From positions 7,002,569 through 7,066,568 of the forward strand of contig CM064569.1 in the NCBI GenBank assembly GCA_032716605.1: a stretch of 64,000 nt of DNA. The letters run 5' to 3'. The position numbers and the translations under genes are program-made. The first letter of the stretch is position 1; each line of letters begins with the position of its first letter. Positions 54,928-64,000 of the stretch are shown piece after piece. Under the pieces are notes generated by a model, which saw only the letters and a program-made list of their open reading frames with translations, made no database searches and had not been told where the DNA came from. Source of the DNA: Paralithodes platypus (Eukaryota > Arthropoda > Malacostraca > Decapoda > Lithodidae).

Positions 54928-55385
54928 CAGGTGAAGTAGTGGGGGTTCTAATGCCTATATGGAGGGAGGTAATACCCGGGTGGGAGTACCTTCATGGCTG
55001 TAATAAAGGGGAGATCACATATTGTGGATTTTAACTCCTTTGCCTCATTTCGTTGTCAATTTTAAGACCTTTCGTGCCATTTAGGTGTAGATATGTTTCT
55101 GGTTAGCGATAGCGAGCCTGCAATTTAGAAGGGATCGGCCTTCGGCCGGAACATTGTTCTACCGAAAAATGTACAAATTTATCTTGAAATGGGGTCTAGG
55201 GGTTGTTTTTTAAGCTTAATGGAGGTCTAGGGAGGAAACTCAAAACATATTTAATAGATAAATATATAGACCAAAAAAGCAGCACTACCCCGTTAACATG
55301 CAGCAGGTGAAGTGTGGGTTCTATTGCCTAGATGGAGGGACGTAATGGCTGGTTGGAAGTACTCTGATGGCTGTAATGGAGGTGA
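54928..55385. repeat. About 85-bp direct duplication flanking a family B fragment
   Basis: GCAGGTGAAGTAGTGGGGGT (54,928 on) and GCAGGTGAAGTGTGGGTTCT (55,304 on) begin two related blocks that both run to ATGGCTGTAA. A left-truncated family B unit lies between, at about 55,008-55,296. Confidence 0.65.
55008..55296 (+). mobile_element. Repeat family B, internally shortened
   Basis: Starts AAAGGGGAGATCACATATTG and ends GCACTACCCCGTTAA. The first ACCTTTCG segment is missing. Confidence 0.65.
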
Positions 55386-55601
55386 GATGTGGGGGGTCTA
55401 TATGATACAATGGTAGGGAGAGGGAGGGTGGGGGCTGAAGGAGGGGAAGTGGGGGGGGGGGGGACGTGCACAGGAGGTGGGCTTTATTTATTATATTGAT
55501 CACCGTAGCCGACATTACTGAATTTACGGAACGAGAATATTGTACTCATTTTATAACTTCCGATGTCGTCCTAGCCCTCTCGCCTGCTCCTGCTATCTTG
55601 G

Positions 55602-55967
55602 TTAAGAGGGGTCGCCTACTTTTTTATCTTTCTCTCCTTTTCTCTCTTTCTCTGGCCCCATTCAGCTAACTGTTTTAAGACGTTTATTCCCATCCAAGTG
55701 TTGATTTCTTCCTGGCGAGCGATAGCGAGCCAGCATTGTATGGAGAAATCCGGCTTCGCCGGAGAAATTTTTCTTTCGAAAAATGTAAACACTTAGCTTG
55801 CTGTCAAAGCAAAAATATATATATGTTGGCTCGCTACCGCTCGCCAGGAAAATATTGACACCTGGAGGGGGGTAATCGTCTTAAAATAGTAGGCTGAATG
55901 GGGCCGAATAGATACAAGCCAGAGAAAGAGAGAAAAGGAGATAAAAAAGGCGGGTCATCCCCCTTAA
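55602..55967. mobile_element. Family B, palindromic subtype
   Basis: TTAAGAGGGGTCGCC to GGCGGGTCATCCCCCTTAA. Both halves carry the GGCGAGCG core in opposite orientation (CTGGCGAGCGATAGCGAGCC and GGCTCGCTACCGCTCGCCAG), so the unit is a long imperfect palindrome. Confidence 0.75.
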
Positions 55968-56047
55968 CGAGAACAGCCCTCTGCGAGTCCCTGTGAGCTC
56001 AGTCAAGTCACGGGTTTGTTTTTCTCCCCGATTCCAGACCAAGCCTT

Positions 56048-56380
56048 TTAAGGGGAGACTGGCCGTTTGTTTGGTCTATTAATTCATTTATTCATATATA
56101 TTTTTAGTTTCCTCCCCAGAACTCCATCAAGCTTTGAAAACACGTCCTAGACCTTCAAGATAAATTTGTACATTTTTCGGTAGAAAAATGTCCGGCCGAA
56201 GGCCGATGCCTCTTAAAATTTCAGGCTCGCTATCGCTCGCCAGGAAATAATCGACACCTAAATAGCATGAAAGGTCTTAAAATTGACAAACTAATGGGCT
56301 AAACGTCTTATAATCTCAAAACTAGTGGGACTAAACATTACGGAGAAAGGGGTCCAGAAAAACGGTCTGCCCCCCCTTAA
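56048..56380 (-). mobile_element. Repeat family B, minus orientation, TTAA-bounded
   Basis: TTAAGGGGAGACTGGCCG at the left and CGGTCTGCCCCCCCTTAA at the right. Confidence 0.8.
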
Positions 56381-56600
56381 TTGATTACTTGCGAGTTTCA
56401 GGCTATAGGGAAGTTGGATTATTAAACATTGATATAAAACAGTAATCGAATAATCTAGGCTTTTTGAAGTATAGAAAATATGGTGAATTAGGTTTATCTA
56501 TATATAGGTGCAACACAACCATATTTAAGCTTATAATTCTGCTAAATATCAGACTAAAAAGCTCCAACTTCCTTATAGCCTGAAACTCGCAAGTGGTCAG

Positions 56601-56738
56601 TTAACCCTTTCTGTACTGTCGACGTACTTATATTTGACTCTATAGTCTTTATTTACAACGTACTTTATATATTATTCTCGCTATGTTTAGACGATTTTAT
56701 GCAATTTACCAAGGCTCTGTGGTAGCATAAAGGGTTAA
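56601..56738. mobile_element. Repeat family A, internally deleted
   Basis: TTAACCCTTTCTGTACTGTC at the left, AAAGGGTTAA at the right, with the middle shortened. Confidence 0.6.
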
Positions 56739-56775
56739 GTGAGATAGTTCGATGCCTGTTAGTTGCTGGGGCGGC

Positions 56776-57200
56776 CCGCTTTATAAAACTGAATACAATC
56801 GTCTAATAATAACCAAAATAAAGTTGATAGGACGGCACCGGTACTGAATGGTGAAGTGGTTATTTTGGAGGTATATATATAAATTTAGTTGCCTCCCTAG
56901 ACCTCCATCAAACTTCATAATACATGCATTAGATCCCCCTTCGAGATAAATTTGTACATTTTTCGGTAGAGAAATATCATGGTCGAAGGCCAGTTCCTCC
57001 ACAATTTCAGGCTCGCTATCGCTCGCCAGGAAAAAAATCGACACCTAAAGGGCACGACAGGTCTTAAAATTGACAAAGAAGTGGGACGAAAAGTCTTAAA
57101 ATCGACTAACTAATGGGACAAACGTTATAAAATCTAAAACAAATGGGGCTAAACACGAGGGAGAAGGGGGGGGCAACAAAACTGGCCCATCCCCTCTTAA
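56776..57200 (-). mobile_element. Family A remnant adjoining a minus family B copy
   Basis: ATACAATCGTCTAATAATAA through GGCACCGGTACTGAATGG is family A. From about 56,870 the reverse complement of family B begins (CTCCCTAGACCTCCATCAAA) and ends CCATCCCCTCTTAA. Confidence 0.6.
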
Positions 57201-57303
57201 CCAAACAAGCGAACCAGATCTATAAGTGAGTTTATATTATATCGATCACGAACATCCTTGACACCGGCCTGACACGAAGCCTACCGTACCGCATACTGTA
57301 TGT

Positions 57304-57681
57304 TTAAGGGAGCCCACCTCGCTTTTTTTCTTTTTCCTTACCTCTCTTTTTGGCTTGTATCCATTCGGCCCGATTCAGCCTACTGTTTTAGGACGTTTAC
57401 CCCCATCCAGGTGTCAATATTTTCCTGGCGAGCGGTAGCGAGCCAGCATACATATATATACAGTATATATTTGTTTTGACAGCAAGCAAATTTTGTACAT
57501 TTTTCGATAGAAAAATTTCTCCGGCGAAGCCGGGTTTCTCCATACAATGCTGGCTCGCTATCGCTCGCCAGGAAGAAGTCGACACCTGGATGGGGATAAA
57601 CGTCTTAACACAGTTGGCTAAATGGGGCCGAATGGTTACAAGCCAGAGAAAGAGAAAAAAAAAGCAGGTGACCCCCCTTAA
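57304..57681. mobile_element. Family B, palindromic subtype
   Basis: TTAAGGGAGCCCACC to GGTGACCCCCCTTAA, with opposed GGCGAGCG cores as in the 55,602 copy. Confidence 0.75.
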
Positions 57682-57902
57682 AACCTTGTCTATATTATTT
57701 ATTTACGAAACGAGCCTGTGTATTATGTAACCTAGATTACATGTGTATTTCATATATTGTTAGCAAATCATGTATACAGTATATATATCATCCCCATTAA
57801 AGGGGGGTTGTTTGTAAGCTGAATAGTTTAGTTTAATGTCAGCCGGAATGAATAGGAAAATATCCAGTTCGTTGAGGGGATCCATTCCTGTCCAGCCCCT
57901 CA

Positions 57903-58012
57903 GTGATTCTGGCGTCTGGTAATAGATAGATAGATAGATAGATGATATGTATTCTTGATTCTGGCGTCTGGTAATAGATGGATAGATAGATAGATCGATA
58001 GATAGATGATAT
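57903..58012. repeat. GATA minisatellite, left remnant (2 units)
   Basis: Two units of TGATTCTGGCGTCTGGTAAT followed by GATA repeats. Together with 61,417-62,276 it formed one array before the LINE inserted. Confidence 0.85.
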
Positions 58013-58021
58013 GTCATTTTA

Positions 58022-58624
58022 AGACATTTTTTAGCAGAATTCCATATACCAGGATATAGTTTGTTTAAACGCGACCGAACAAGTAGGAGGGGCGGCGGAA
58101 TAGCAGTGTTTGTCAGGAGTTCTTTAAAAAGCTGTATTAAATCAGGTATTAGACTAAATACTGATAACGAAAGTGTTTGGGTTGAGGTTAGCGAAGGTAG
58201 TGAGACCAGAATTATTGGAGTTATTTATAGACCACCAAATATGAGTAGAAACGAAGGTACAGCTTTATCGCAGGAAGTGAAAATAGCATCAAGGTTTAGC
58301 AATGTGTGTATTATAGGGGATTTTAATTTTCCGAATATTGATTGGCAGCATCAAATCGGTGACTCAGATTCAAAAGAGTTTATTGAGGCGGTACAGGATA
58401 GTTTTTTATTTCAATTCATAGACTCGCCTACTAGAGGTAATAATATCCTCGATTTAGTTCTCAGTAATAATGAACAAATGATAAATAATGTAGAGATAGG
58501 AGACCAACTAGGAAATAGTGATCATAAATCAATTTATTTTAACATACAATGGACAGGAAAGGCTAAAGAGAATACGACACTTATCCCAGATTTCAGAAAA
58601 GCCAATTATGGTGGATTAAGATGA
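58022..58624 (+). pseudogene. LINE endonuclease domain, C-terminal half
   Basis: FLAEFHIPGYSLFKRD, TSRRGGGIAVFVRSSLK, IYRPPNMSRNEG, IGDFNFPNIDWQHQ, DSPTRGNNILDLVLSN and LGNSDHKSIYF are the later AP-endonuclease motifs. The catalytic Glu region is lost by 5' truncation. A TGA at 58,622-58,624 is the only stop between this domain and RT, and the two are in the same frame, so they were one ORF2. Confidence 0.85.
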
Positions 58625-58642
58625 GCCTTAAGAGTCGATCCT

Positions 58643-59928
58643 ATGGTTAAACTATTAAGTGGACCCAGGTGCGCTAATGAACATACTCTCTCTCAGATAC
58701 CTGTCTTAACTCAGGATAATTTGACAGCTACATATAATAATTTTATTTCTTCGCTCCACAATGCGCAAAATAAATATATCCCCAAAAGAAAATTTAGATC
58801 AACACAGAACCAACCCAAATGGATGAATAATAGACTATTAGACCTTCTAGGAAAAAAGAGAGGAATATATCGAAAAATAAAGAAAGGCGAAATTCACCTA
58901 CTTGCTTACTATCAGAATCTATCAAGAGAAGTTAAAAAATGTATAAGGACAGACAAAAGAAATTATGAAATCAGGATAGCCAATGACTCAAAAAATAACC
59001 CTAAGGCTTTTTACCAGCTATATAAATCTAAAGTTAGAGATAAAATAGGCCCCCTTAAAACTTCGATAGGAGAAATGACAGAAAATGATTTAGAAATGTG
59101 CAGTACATTAAATAGTCAGTTTCTATCCGTTTTCACTAATGAAAATTTGGCACAGATTCCAGAAGTCCGTAAGGTATATAGAGATAGTATAGAAAATAGG
59201 TTAAGTACGGTTACTATAAGTAGAAATGATGTGCTTAAGGAAATTGACAGACTGAAACCTCAGAAATCGCCTGGTCCCGATGAGGTATATGCCAGAGTAT
59301 TAAAAGAATGCAGAGATGAGTTAAGTTACCCATTAACATTTCTTTTTAACAATTCATTAGAAACAGGTATAGTTCCAGAAGCTTGGAAGCTTGCAAATGT
59401 AGTTCCGATTTTCAAAAAAGGTGATAAATCAATAGCATCCAATTACCGTCCCATTAGTCTCACTTCAATCATAGGAAAGCTACTAGAGTCAATTATTGCT
59501 AGGAAAATGAGAAACCACTTAGACACATTTAACTTAATAAATTCTTCTCAGCATGGATTCACACAGGGACGTTCTTGCCTTACTAATTTGCTTAGTTTTT
59601 TCTCAGAGGTATATGAAGCAGTAGATAATGACAAGGCATACGATATTATATATTTAGATTTCAGTAAAGCTTTCGACAGAGTCCCTCATGAGAGATTGAT
59701 GAGAAAGGTTGAGGCACATGGAATAGGTGGGGCGTTGTTGGGATGGATTAGGTCATGGCTAATTGGTAGGAAACAGAGAGTCAGCATAAATGGTACCAAG
59801 TCAAAGTGGGGAGCAGTCAAAAGTGGTGTCCCCCAGGGATCGGTATTAGGTCCCCTGTTGTTTCTTATATACATAAATGACCTAGATTTAGGTATAACTA
59901 GTAGGATAAGTAAATTCGCAGACGATAC
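58643..59928 (+). pseudogene. LINE reverse transcriptase, first part
   Basis: RT motifs in order: [88 protein letters not shown] and SKFADDT. The frame leaves RT exactly after the catalytic FADDT, where a truncated copy of the same LINE has inserted at GATAC (59,924-59,928). The extra residues [10 protein letters not shown] come from the insertion. Confidence 0.9.
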
Positions 59929-60405
59929 ATGGGCGTTAGTGGGATTAACAAAGGGGACATGACAAATGTACTAAAGCTCAGCGATAGCGAAAGAACTCGT
60001 ACCAATGGTTTCAAATTAGATAAATTTCGTTTCAGAAAAGATATAGGCAAATATTGGTTTGGTAACAGAGTTGTAGATGGGTGGAATGGACTACCAAGTG
60101 CTATAGTGGGATCTAAAACTGTAGGGAGCTTTAAGATAAAATTGGATAAGCATATGGACGAGAAGGGTTGGGTGTGAAGGGGGATCAGCCGGGTTGGGCC
60201 AATCAGCGCTCTGCAGACCCCCATAATCCTGCGTTAATCTCTAACCGTTTTGGTAAGATGATCCTCAGGGTATTAGAGTGTTTAGCCTATAATTGGGCTT
60301 TGTAATTGATTTGGGGTTGTGTGGGACAGGGATCTGCCTTGCTTAGGCCAATCGGCTTTCTGCAGACTCCCATTTTCTTATGTTCTTATGTTCTTATGTT
60401 CTTAT
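59929..60405 (+). mobile_element. 477-bp truncated LINE copy inserted in its own family's RT
   Basis: Nearly identical to 60,963-61,416, including the last about 75 residues of ORF2 ([36 protein letters not shown]), the 3' UTR and TTCTTATG repeats. It is flanked by GATAC at 59,924-59,928 and 60,406-60,410. I count about three substitutions. Confidence 0.92.
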
Positions 60406-60410
60406 GATAC

Positions 60411-61206
60411 TAAAATGGGGAGATCAATTGATTCAGATAGCGATATAGAGTGCCTCCAAAGGGATCTAGATACCTTACATGAATGGTCAGTAAATTGGCA
60501 GATGAAGTTTAACATTGACAAATGCAAGGTATTAAAGATAGGGAAGATGCAAACAAATGTTAAATATAAACTAGCTAATTTAGAATTAGAAAATTCAGAC
60601 TGCGAGAAAGATCTAGGTGTGTTTGTTAGCAATGATTTGAAGCCTAGAAAACAGTGTATAGGCGTTCGTAATAAGGCAAACAGGATTCTCGGGTTCATCT
60701 CTAGGAGTGTGAGTAACAGAACTGCTGATGTTATCTTAAAACTTTACTTGTCATTAGTGAGACCCCATATGGATTATGCTGTCCAATTTTGGTGTCCTTA
60801 TTACAGAATGGACATAGATTCATTGGAGAGAGTACAGCGTAGAATGACAAAAATTATCCATAATATTAGAAATCTTCCGTATGAAGAAAGGTTGAAGAAA
60901 TTAGGTTTACATTCGTTAGAGAGACGCAGAGTTAGAGGGGATATGATAGAGGTGTTCAAGTGGGTTAGTGGGATTAACAAAGGGGACATGACAAATGTAC
61001 TAAAGCTCAGTGATAGCGAAAGAACTCGTACCAATGGTTTCAAATTAGATAAATTTCGTTTCAGAAAAGATATAGGAAAATATTGGTTTGGTAACAGAGT
61101 TGTAGATGGGTGGAATGGACTACCAAGTGCTATAGTGGGATCTAAAACTGTAGGGAGCTTTAAGATAAAATTGGATAAGCATATGGACGAGAAGGGTTGG
61201 GTGTGA
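60411..61206 (+). pseudogene. LINE reverse transcriptase, C-terminal part
   Basis: Continues FADDT with KMGRSIDSDSDIECLQRDLD, WQMKFNIDKCKVLKIGKMQ, LYLSLVRPHMDYAVQFWCPY, LERVQRRMTKIIHNIRNLPY and WNGLPSAIVGSK, ending at GWV then TGA. Deleting 482 bases (the insertion plus one GATAC) brings it into frame with 58,643-59,928. Confidence 0.9.
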
Positions 61207-61416
61207 AGGGGGATCAGCCGGGTTGGGCCAATCAGCGCTCTGCAGACCCCCATAATCCTGCGTTAATCTCTAACCGTTTTGGTAAGATGATCCTCAGGGT
61301 ATTAGAGTGTTGAGCCTATAATTGGGCTTTGTAATTGATTTGGGGTTGTGTGGGACAGGGATCTGCCTTGCTTAGGCCAATCGGCTTTCTGCAGACTCCC
61401 ATTTTCTTATGTTCTT

Positions 61417-62223
61417 ATGTATTCTTGATTCTGGCGTCTGGCAATAGATAGATAGATAGATAGATCGATAGATAGATGATTTGTATTCTTGATTCTGGCG
61501 TCTGGCAATAGATAGATAGATCGATAGACAGATGATTTGTATTCTTGATTCTGGCGTCTGGCAATAGATAGATAGATAGATATATAGATAGATAGATAGA
61601 TGATTTGTATTCTTGATTCTGGCGTCTGGCAATAGATAGATAGATAGATAGATCGATAGATAGATGATTTGTATTCTTGATTCTGGCGTCTGGCAATAGA
61701 TAGATAGATAGATAGATAGATCGATAGATAGATGATTTGTATTCTTGATTCTGGCGTCTGGCAATAGATAGATAGATAGATAGATAGATCGATAGATAGA
61801 TGATTTGTATTCTTGATTCTGGCGTCTGGCAATAGATAGATAGATAGATATATAGATCGATAGATAGATGATTTGTATTTTTGATTCTGGCGTCTGGCAA
61901 TAGATAGATAGATAGATAGATAGATAGATGATTTGTATTCTTGATTCTGGCGTCTGGCAATAGATAAATAGATAGATAGATATATCGATAGATAGATGGT
62001 TTGTATTCTTGATTCTGGCGTCTGGCAATAGATAGATAGATAGATAGATATATCGATAGATAGATGGTTTGTATTCTTGATTCTGGCGTCTGGCAATAGA
62101 TAGATAGATAGATACATAGATCGATAGATAGATGATTTGTATTCTTGATTCTGGCGTCTGGCAATAGATAGATAGATAGATAGATATATAGATGGTTTGT
62201 ATTCTTGATTCTGGCGTCTGGCA

Positions 62224-62257
<34 letters not shown>

Positions 62258-62276
62258 GGTTTGTATTCTTGAGTTT
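61417..62276. repeat. GATA minisatellite, 13 units of about 60-70 bp
   Basis: Each unit has ATTCTTGATTCTGGCGTCTG then GCAATAGATAGATAG..., a TCGATAGATAGATGAT stretch and TTTGT. Long minus-strand frames of repeating Tyr-Leu-Ser-Ile peptides run through all three frames and are artefacts. Confidence 0.95.
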
Positions 62277-62414
62277 AGCTTTTATTCCACTGTTTTGCCT
62301 CTACGAGAACATAGTGTTTGTTAAATGTAAAGTTTACATGCACTTATGTATGTTCCATTAGCTTATTATGTAGACTCTATTTCTGTTAATCTGCCTTTCT
62401 ATAATTATGTAGGA

Positions 62415-62417
<3 letters not shown>

Positions 62418-62471
<54 letters not shown>

Positions 62472-62480
62472 TGTGTGTTT
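62418..62480. repeat. (GT)n microsatellite
   Basis: Uninterrupted GT run of about 52 bp with a CTGTGTGT tail. Confidence 0.95.
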
Positions 62481-62740
62481 ATATGTATATCTGTTCAACT
62501 TAGTCTATTTTTGGGCGCCTATCATTCTGCCAATATAACCATCCATCAGTGTCTGTCTATTAAATCTGTCACTCTGTCTAACTGTCGATCCTTCACTTTC
62601 TGTCAGTGTGTCAATCTCTCTTCCTCTCCTCGCACCACTTCCGCACCCTCCAATTAATAACACAGAAGAATGAGTCTTTTCTGTGTGTGGCGATCTATCT
62701 CTCTACCGATATATCAATTCATCAATGTCTGGATCATGTT

Positions 62741-62970
62741 ACCGGTCTGTCTGTCTGTCCATCTGTCTGTCTGTCCTATCTATATATCTGTCTATCTGTC
62801 TGTCTGTCTGTCTGTATTAATGTCTGTCTGTCTGTCTGTCTATCTGTTTGTCTGTATATATGTCTATCTGTCTGTCTGTCCATCTATATATCTGTCTGTC
62901 TGTCTGTATTAATCTATGTCTGTCTGTCTATCTGTCTGTCTGTCTATCCATCTATATATCTGTCTGTATT
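62741..62970. repeat. (CTGT)n/(ATCT)n microsatellite
   Basis: About 230 bp of CTGT with ATCT and ATTA interruptions, immediately upstream of the LINE that follows. Confidence 0.95.
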
Positions 62971-64000
62971 AGTTGCTGCAGTTAGTTCAGCAACCCACCC
63001 GTATCCCGGATCGCATCGGAGATCGGCCCAACATTCTTGACTTGTTTCTAACTTCTAACCCTTCTTCTTATACTGTCGATCTTTTCTCTCCTCTGGGCTC
63101 CTCCGACCATAAACTTATCTCTGTCACCTGTCCTATCTCTCCAGTACAGCCACCCGATCCTCCTAGCCGGCGGCGCTTGTGGCACTTTGGCGCTGCCGAC
63201 TGGGAGGCTCTTCGGCAGTACTTCTTTGATTTCCCATGGAATGATTTCTGCTTCCATGGCCGGGGACCCTCGGAGAGTGCTGAACGCATTACCGAGGTAA
63301 TCCTATCGGGCATGGAAGCATACATTCCATTCTCTTTCTCTCAGACTAATGCTAAAAAATCTTGGTTTACTCACGCCTGTTCTACTGCTGTCCGCAATAA
63401 GGAGGAAGCATTCAAATGGTACCGACGCCTTAAAACTCAAGACTCTCATTCTTCATATGTTTCTGCCCGGAATCAAGCCAAATCTGTTCTTCGACTTGCC
63501 AAACACTCTTTCATCAATAATGAATGCACTGAACTATCCAACTCTAGCTCTTCCTAAGCTTTCTGGCATCTAGCCAAAAACCTCTCCAACAATTTCTCTT
63601 CCTCGTCTTTCCCTCCCCTTTCCCACTCTGATGGCACAACCATCACTTCTTCCTCTGACAAAGCTAAACTCTTCGCTCAAACTTTTGCTAGAAACTCCAC
63701 CTTGGATGATTCCGGTGCTATTCCTCCCTCTCCGCCCTCCTCTCTCTTACTTATGCCTAATATCCTAATCTCTTCTAAAGATGTACTTTCTACCCTCTCT
63801 GGGCTTAACACTAATAAGGCGTACGGTCCGGACGGTGTTCCTCCTGTTGTTCTCAAAAACTGTGCTTCCGTGCTGACTCCCTGCCTAGGCAAACTCTTTC
63901 GTCTCTGTCTCTCCTCTAACGTCTTCCCTTCATGCTGGAAGTTTACTCACATTCAACCTGTCCCAAAGAAGGGTGTCTGCTCTCAACCCTCCAACTATCG
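62971..64000 (+). pseudogene. 5'-truncated LINE ORF2, endonuclease end to RT start, runs off window
   Basis: Endonuclease C-terminal motifs [13 protein letters not shown] and [18 protein letters not shown] are followed by a linker with [20 protein letters not shown] and KWYRRLK. RT then begins at NTNKAYGPDGVPPVVLKNCA and WKFTHIQPVPKKG. One in-frame TAA (63,555-63,557) interrupts it; the same frame continues open to the window end. The family differs from the two CR1-like LINEs and looks jockey-superfamily, clade unassigned. Confidence 0.85.

Larger units (their letters stand above)
58013..61416 (+). mobile_element. CR1-like LINE inserted in the GATA minisatellite
   Basis: 5'-truncated within the endonuclease domain. 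It continues through RT and a 3' UTR of about 210 bp ending in tandem TTCTTATG, the short terminal repeat style of CR1-group elements. The flanking minisatellite text is continuous across it (ATGATATGT then ATTCTTGATT). A 477-bp piece of the same family interrupts the RT. Confidence 0.9.

Noticed and set aside
61407..62224. Long minus-strand open frames (218-269 residues) of Tyr-Leu-Ser-Ile peptides
   Set aside because: They are translations of the GATA minisatellite, open in all three frames because the units lack minus-strand stops.

Overview
The window is eukaryotic and looks like a repeat-dense region of an invertebrate genome, most plausibly a decapod crustacean. That assignment is an inference from the mix of content: DIRS-like tyrosine-recombinase retrotransposons, CR1-like LINEs, a Gypsy-type LTR element, many TTAA-flanked MITE-like repeats, and long GT, GA, AT, GATA and CTGT microsatellites. 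I see no convincing host protein-coding gene. Every long reading frame that can be recognised belongs to a mobile element.

Left part (1-6,659): a fold-back element, two TTAA-flanked repeat families called A and B here (one B copy sits inside an A copy), a small inverted-repeat element and several tandem repeats. Centre left (6,660-26,337): a nested block of two minus-strand DIRS-like retrotransposons. The outer copy 1 has an inverted terminal repeat (ITR) of about 300 bp at each end, at 6,704-7,001 and 26,065-26,337. Copy 2 (15,963-25,353) appears to lie in the leader of copy 1 and has lost its 3' end. Copy 1 also carries a solo-LTR-like insertion in gag and a 1.2-kb insertion in its recombinase. 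Copy 2 carries a 3.2-kb CR1 LINE in gag.

Middle (26,340-33,140): microsatellites, B repeats, a dispersed module bearing a 35-bp minisatellite, a 32-bp tandem array and a hairpin with a hammerhead-like motif. Centre right (33,141-47,150): a third, plus-strand DIRS-like element with the same ITR architecture but only a gag-like region recognisable. Its right terminal arm is split by an 8-kb minus-strand Gypsy-type LTR retrotransposon (39,123-47,139, 4-bp target duplication ATCA). That element has lost most of pol.

Right part (47,150-64,000): a possible solo LTR, more A and B repeats, palindromic MITEs and a tRNA-like SINE relic. A CR1-like LINE (58,013-61,416) is inserted in a 60-65 bp GATA-bearing minisatellite, and its reverse transcriptase is interrupted by a 477-bp truncated copy of its own family. 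A different 5'-truncated LINE runs off the end of the window from 62,971.

The elements work as nested parasites rather than as a pathway. Gag, RT/RNase H and tyrosine recombinase serve DIRS replication. Endonuclease and RT serve LINE target-primed insertion. Gag, protease and RT serve LTR retrotransposition. Short non-autonomous repeats depend on enzymes not encoded here. Almost all copies carry frameshifts, stops, truncations or later insertions; the CR1-like LINE at 58 kb looks youngest.
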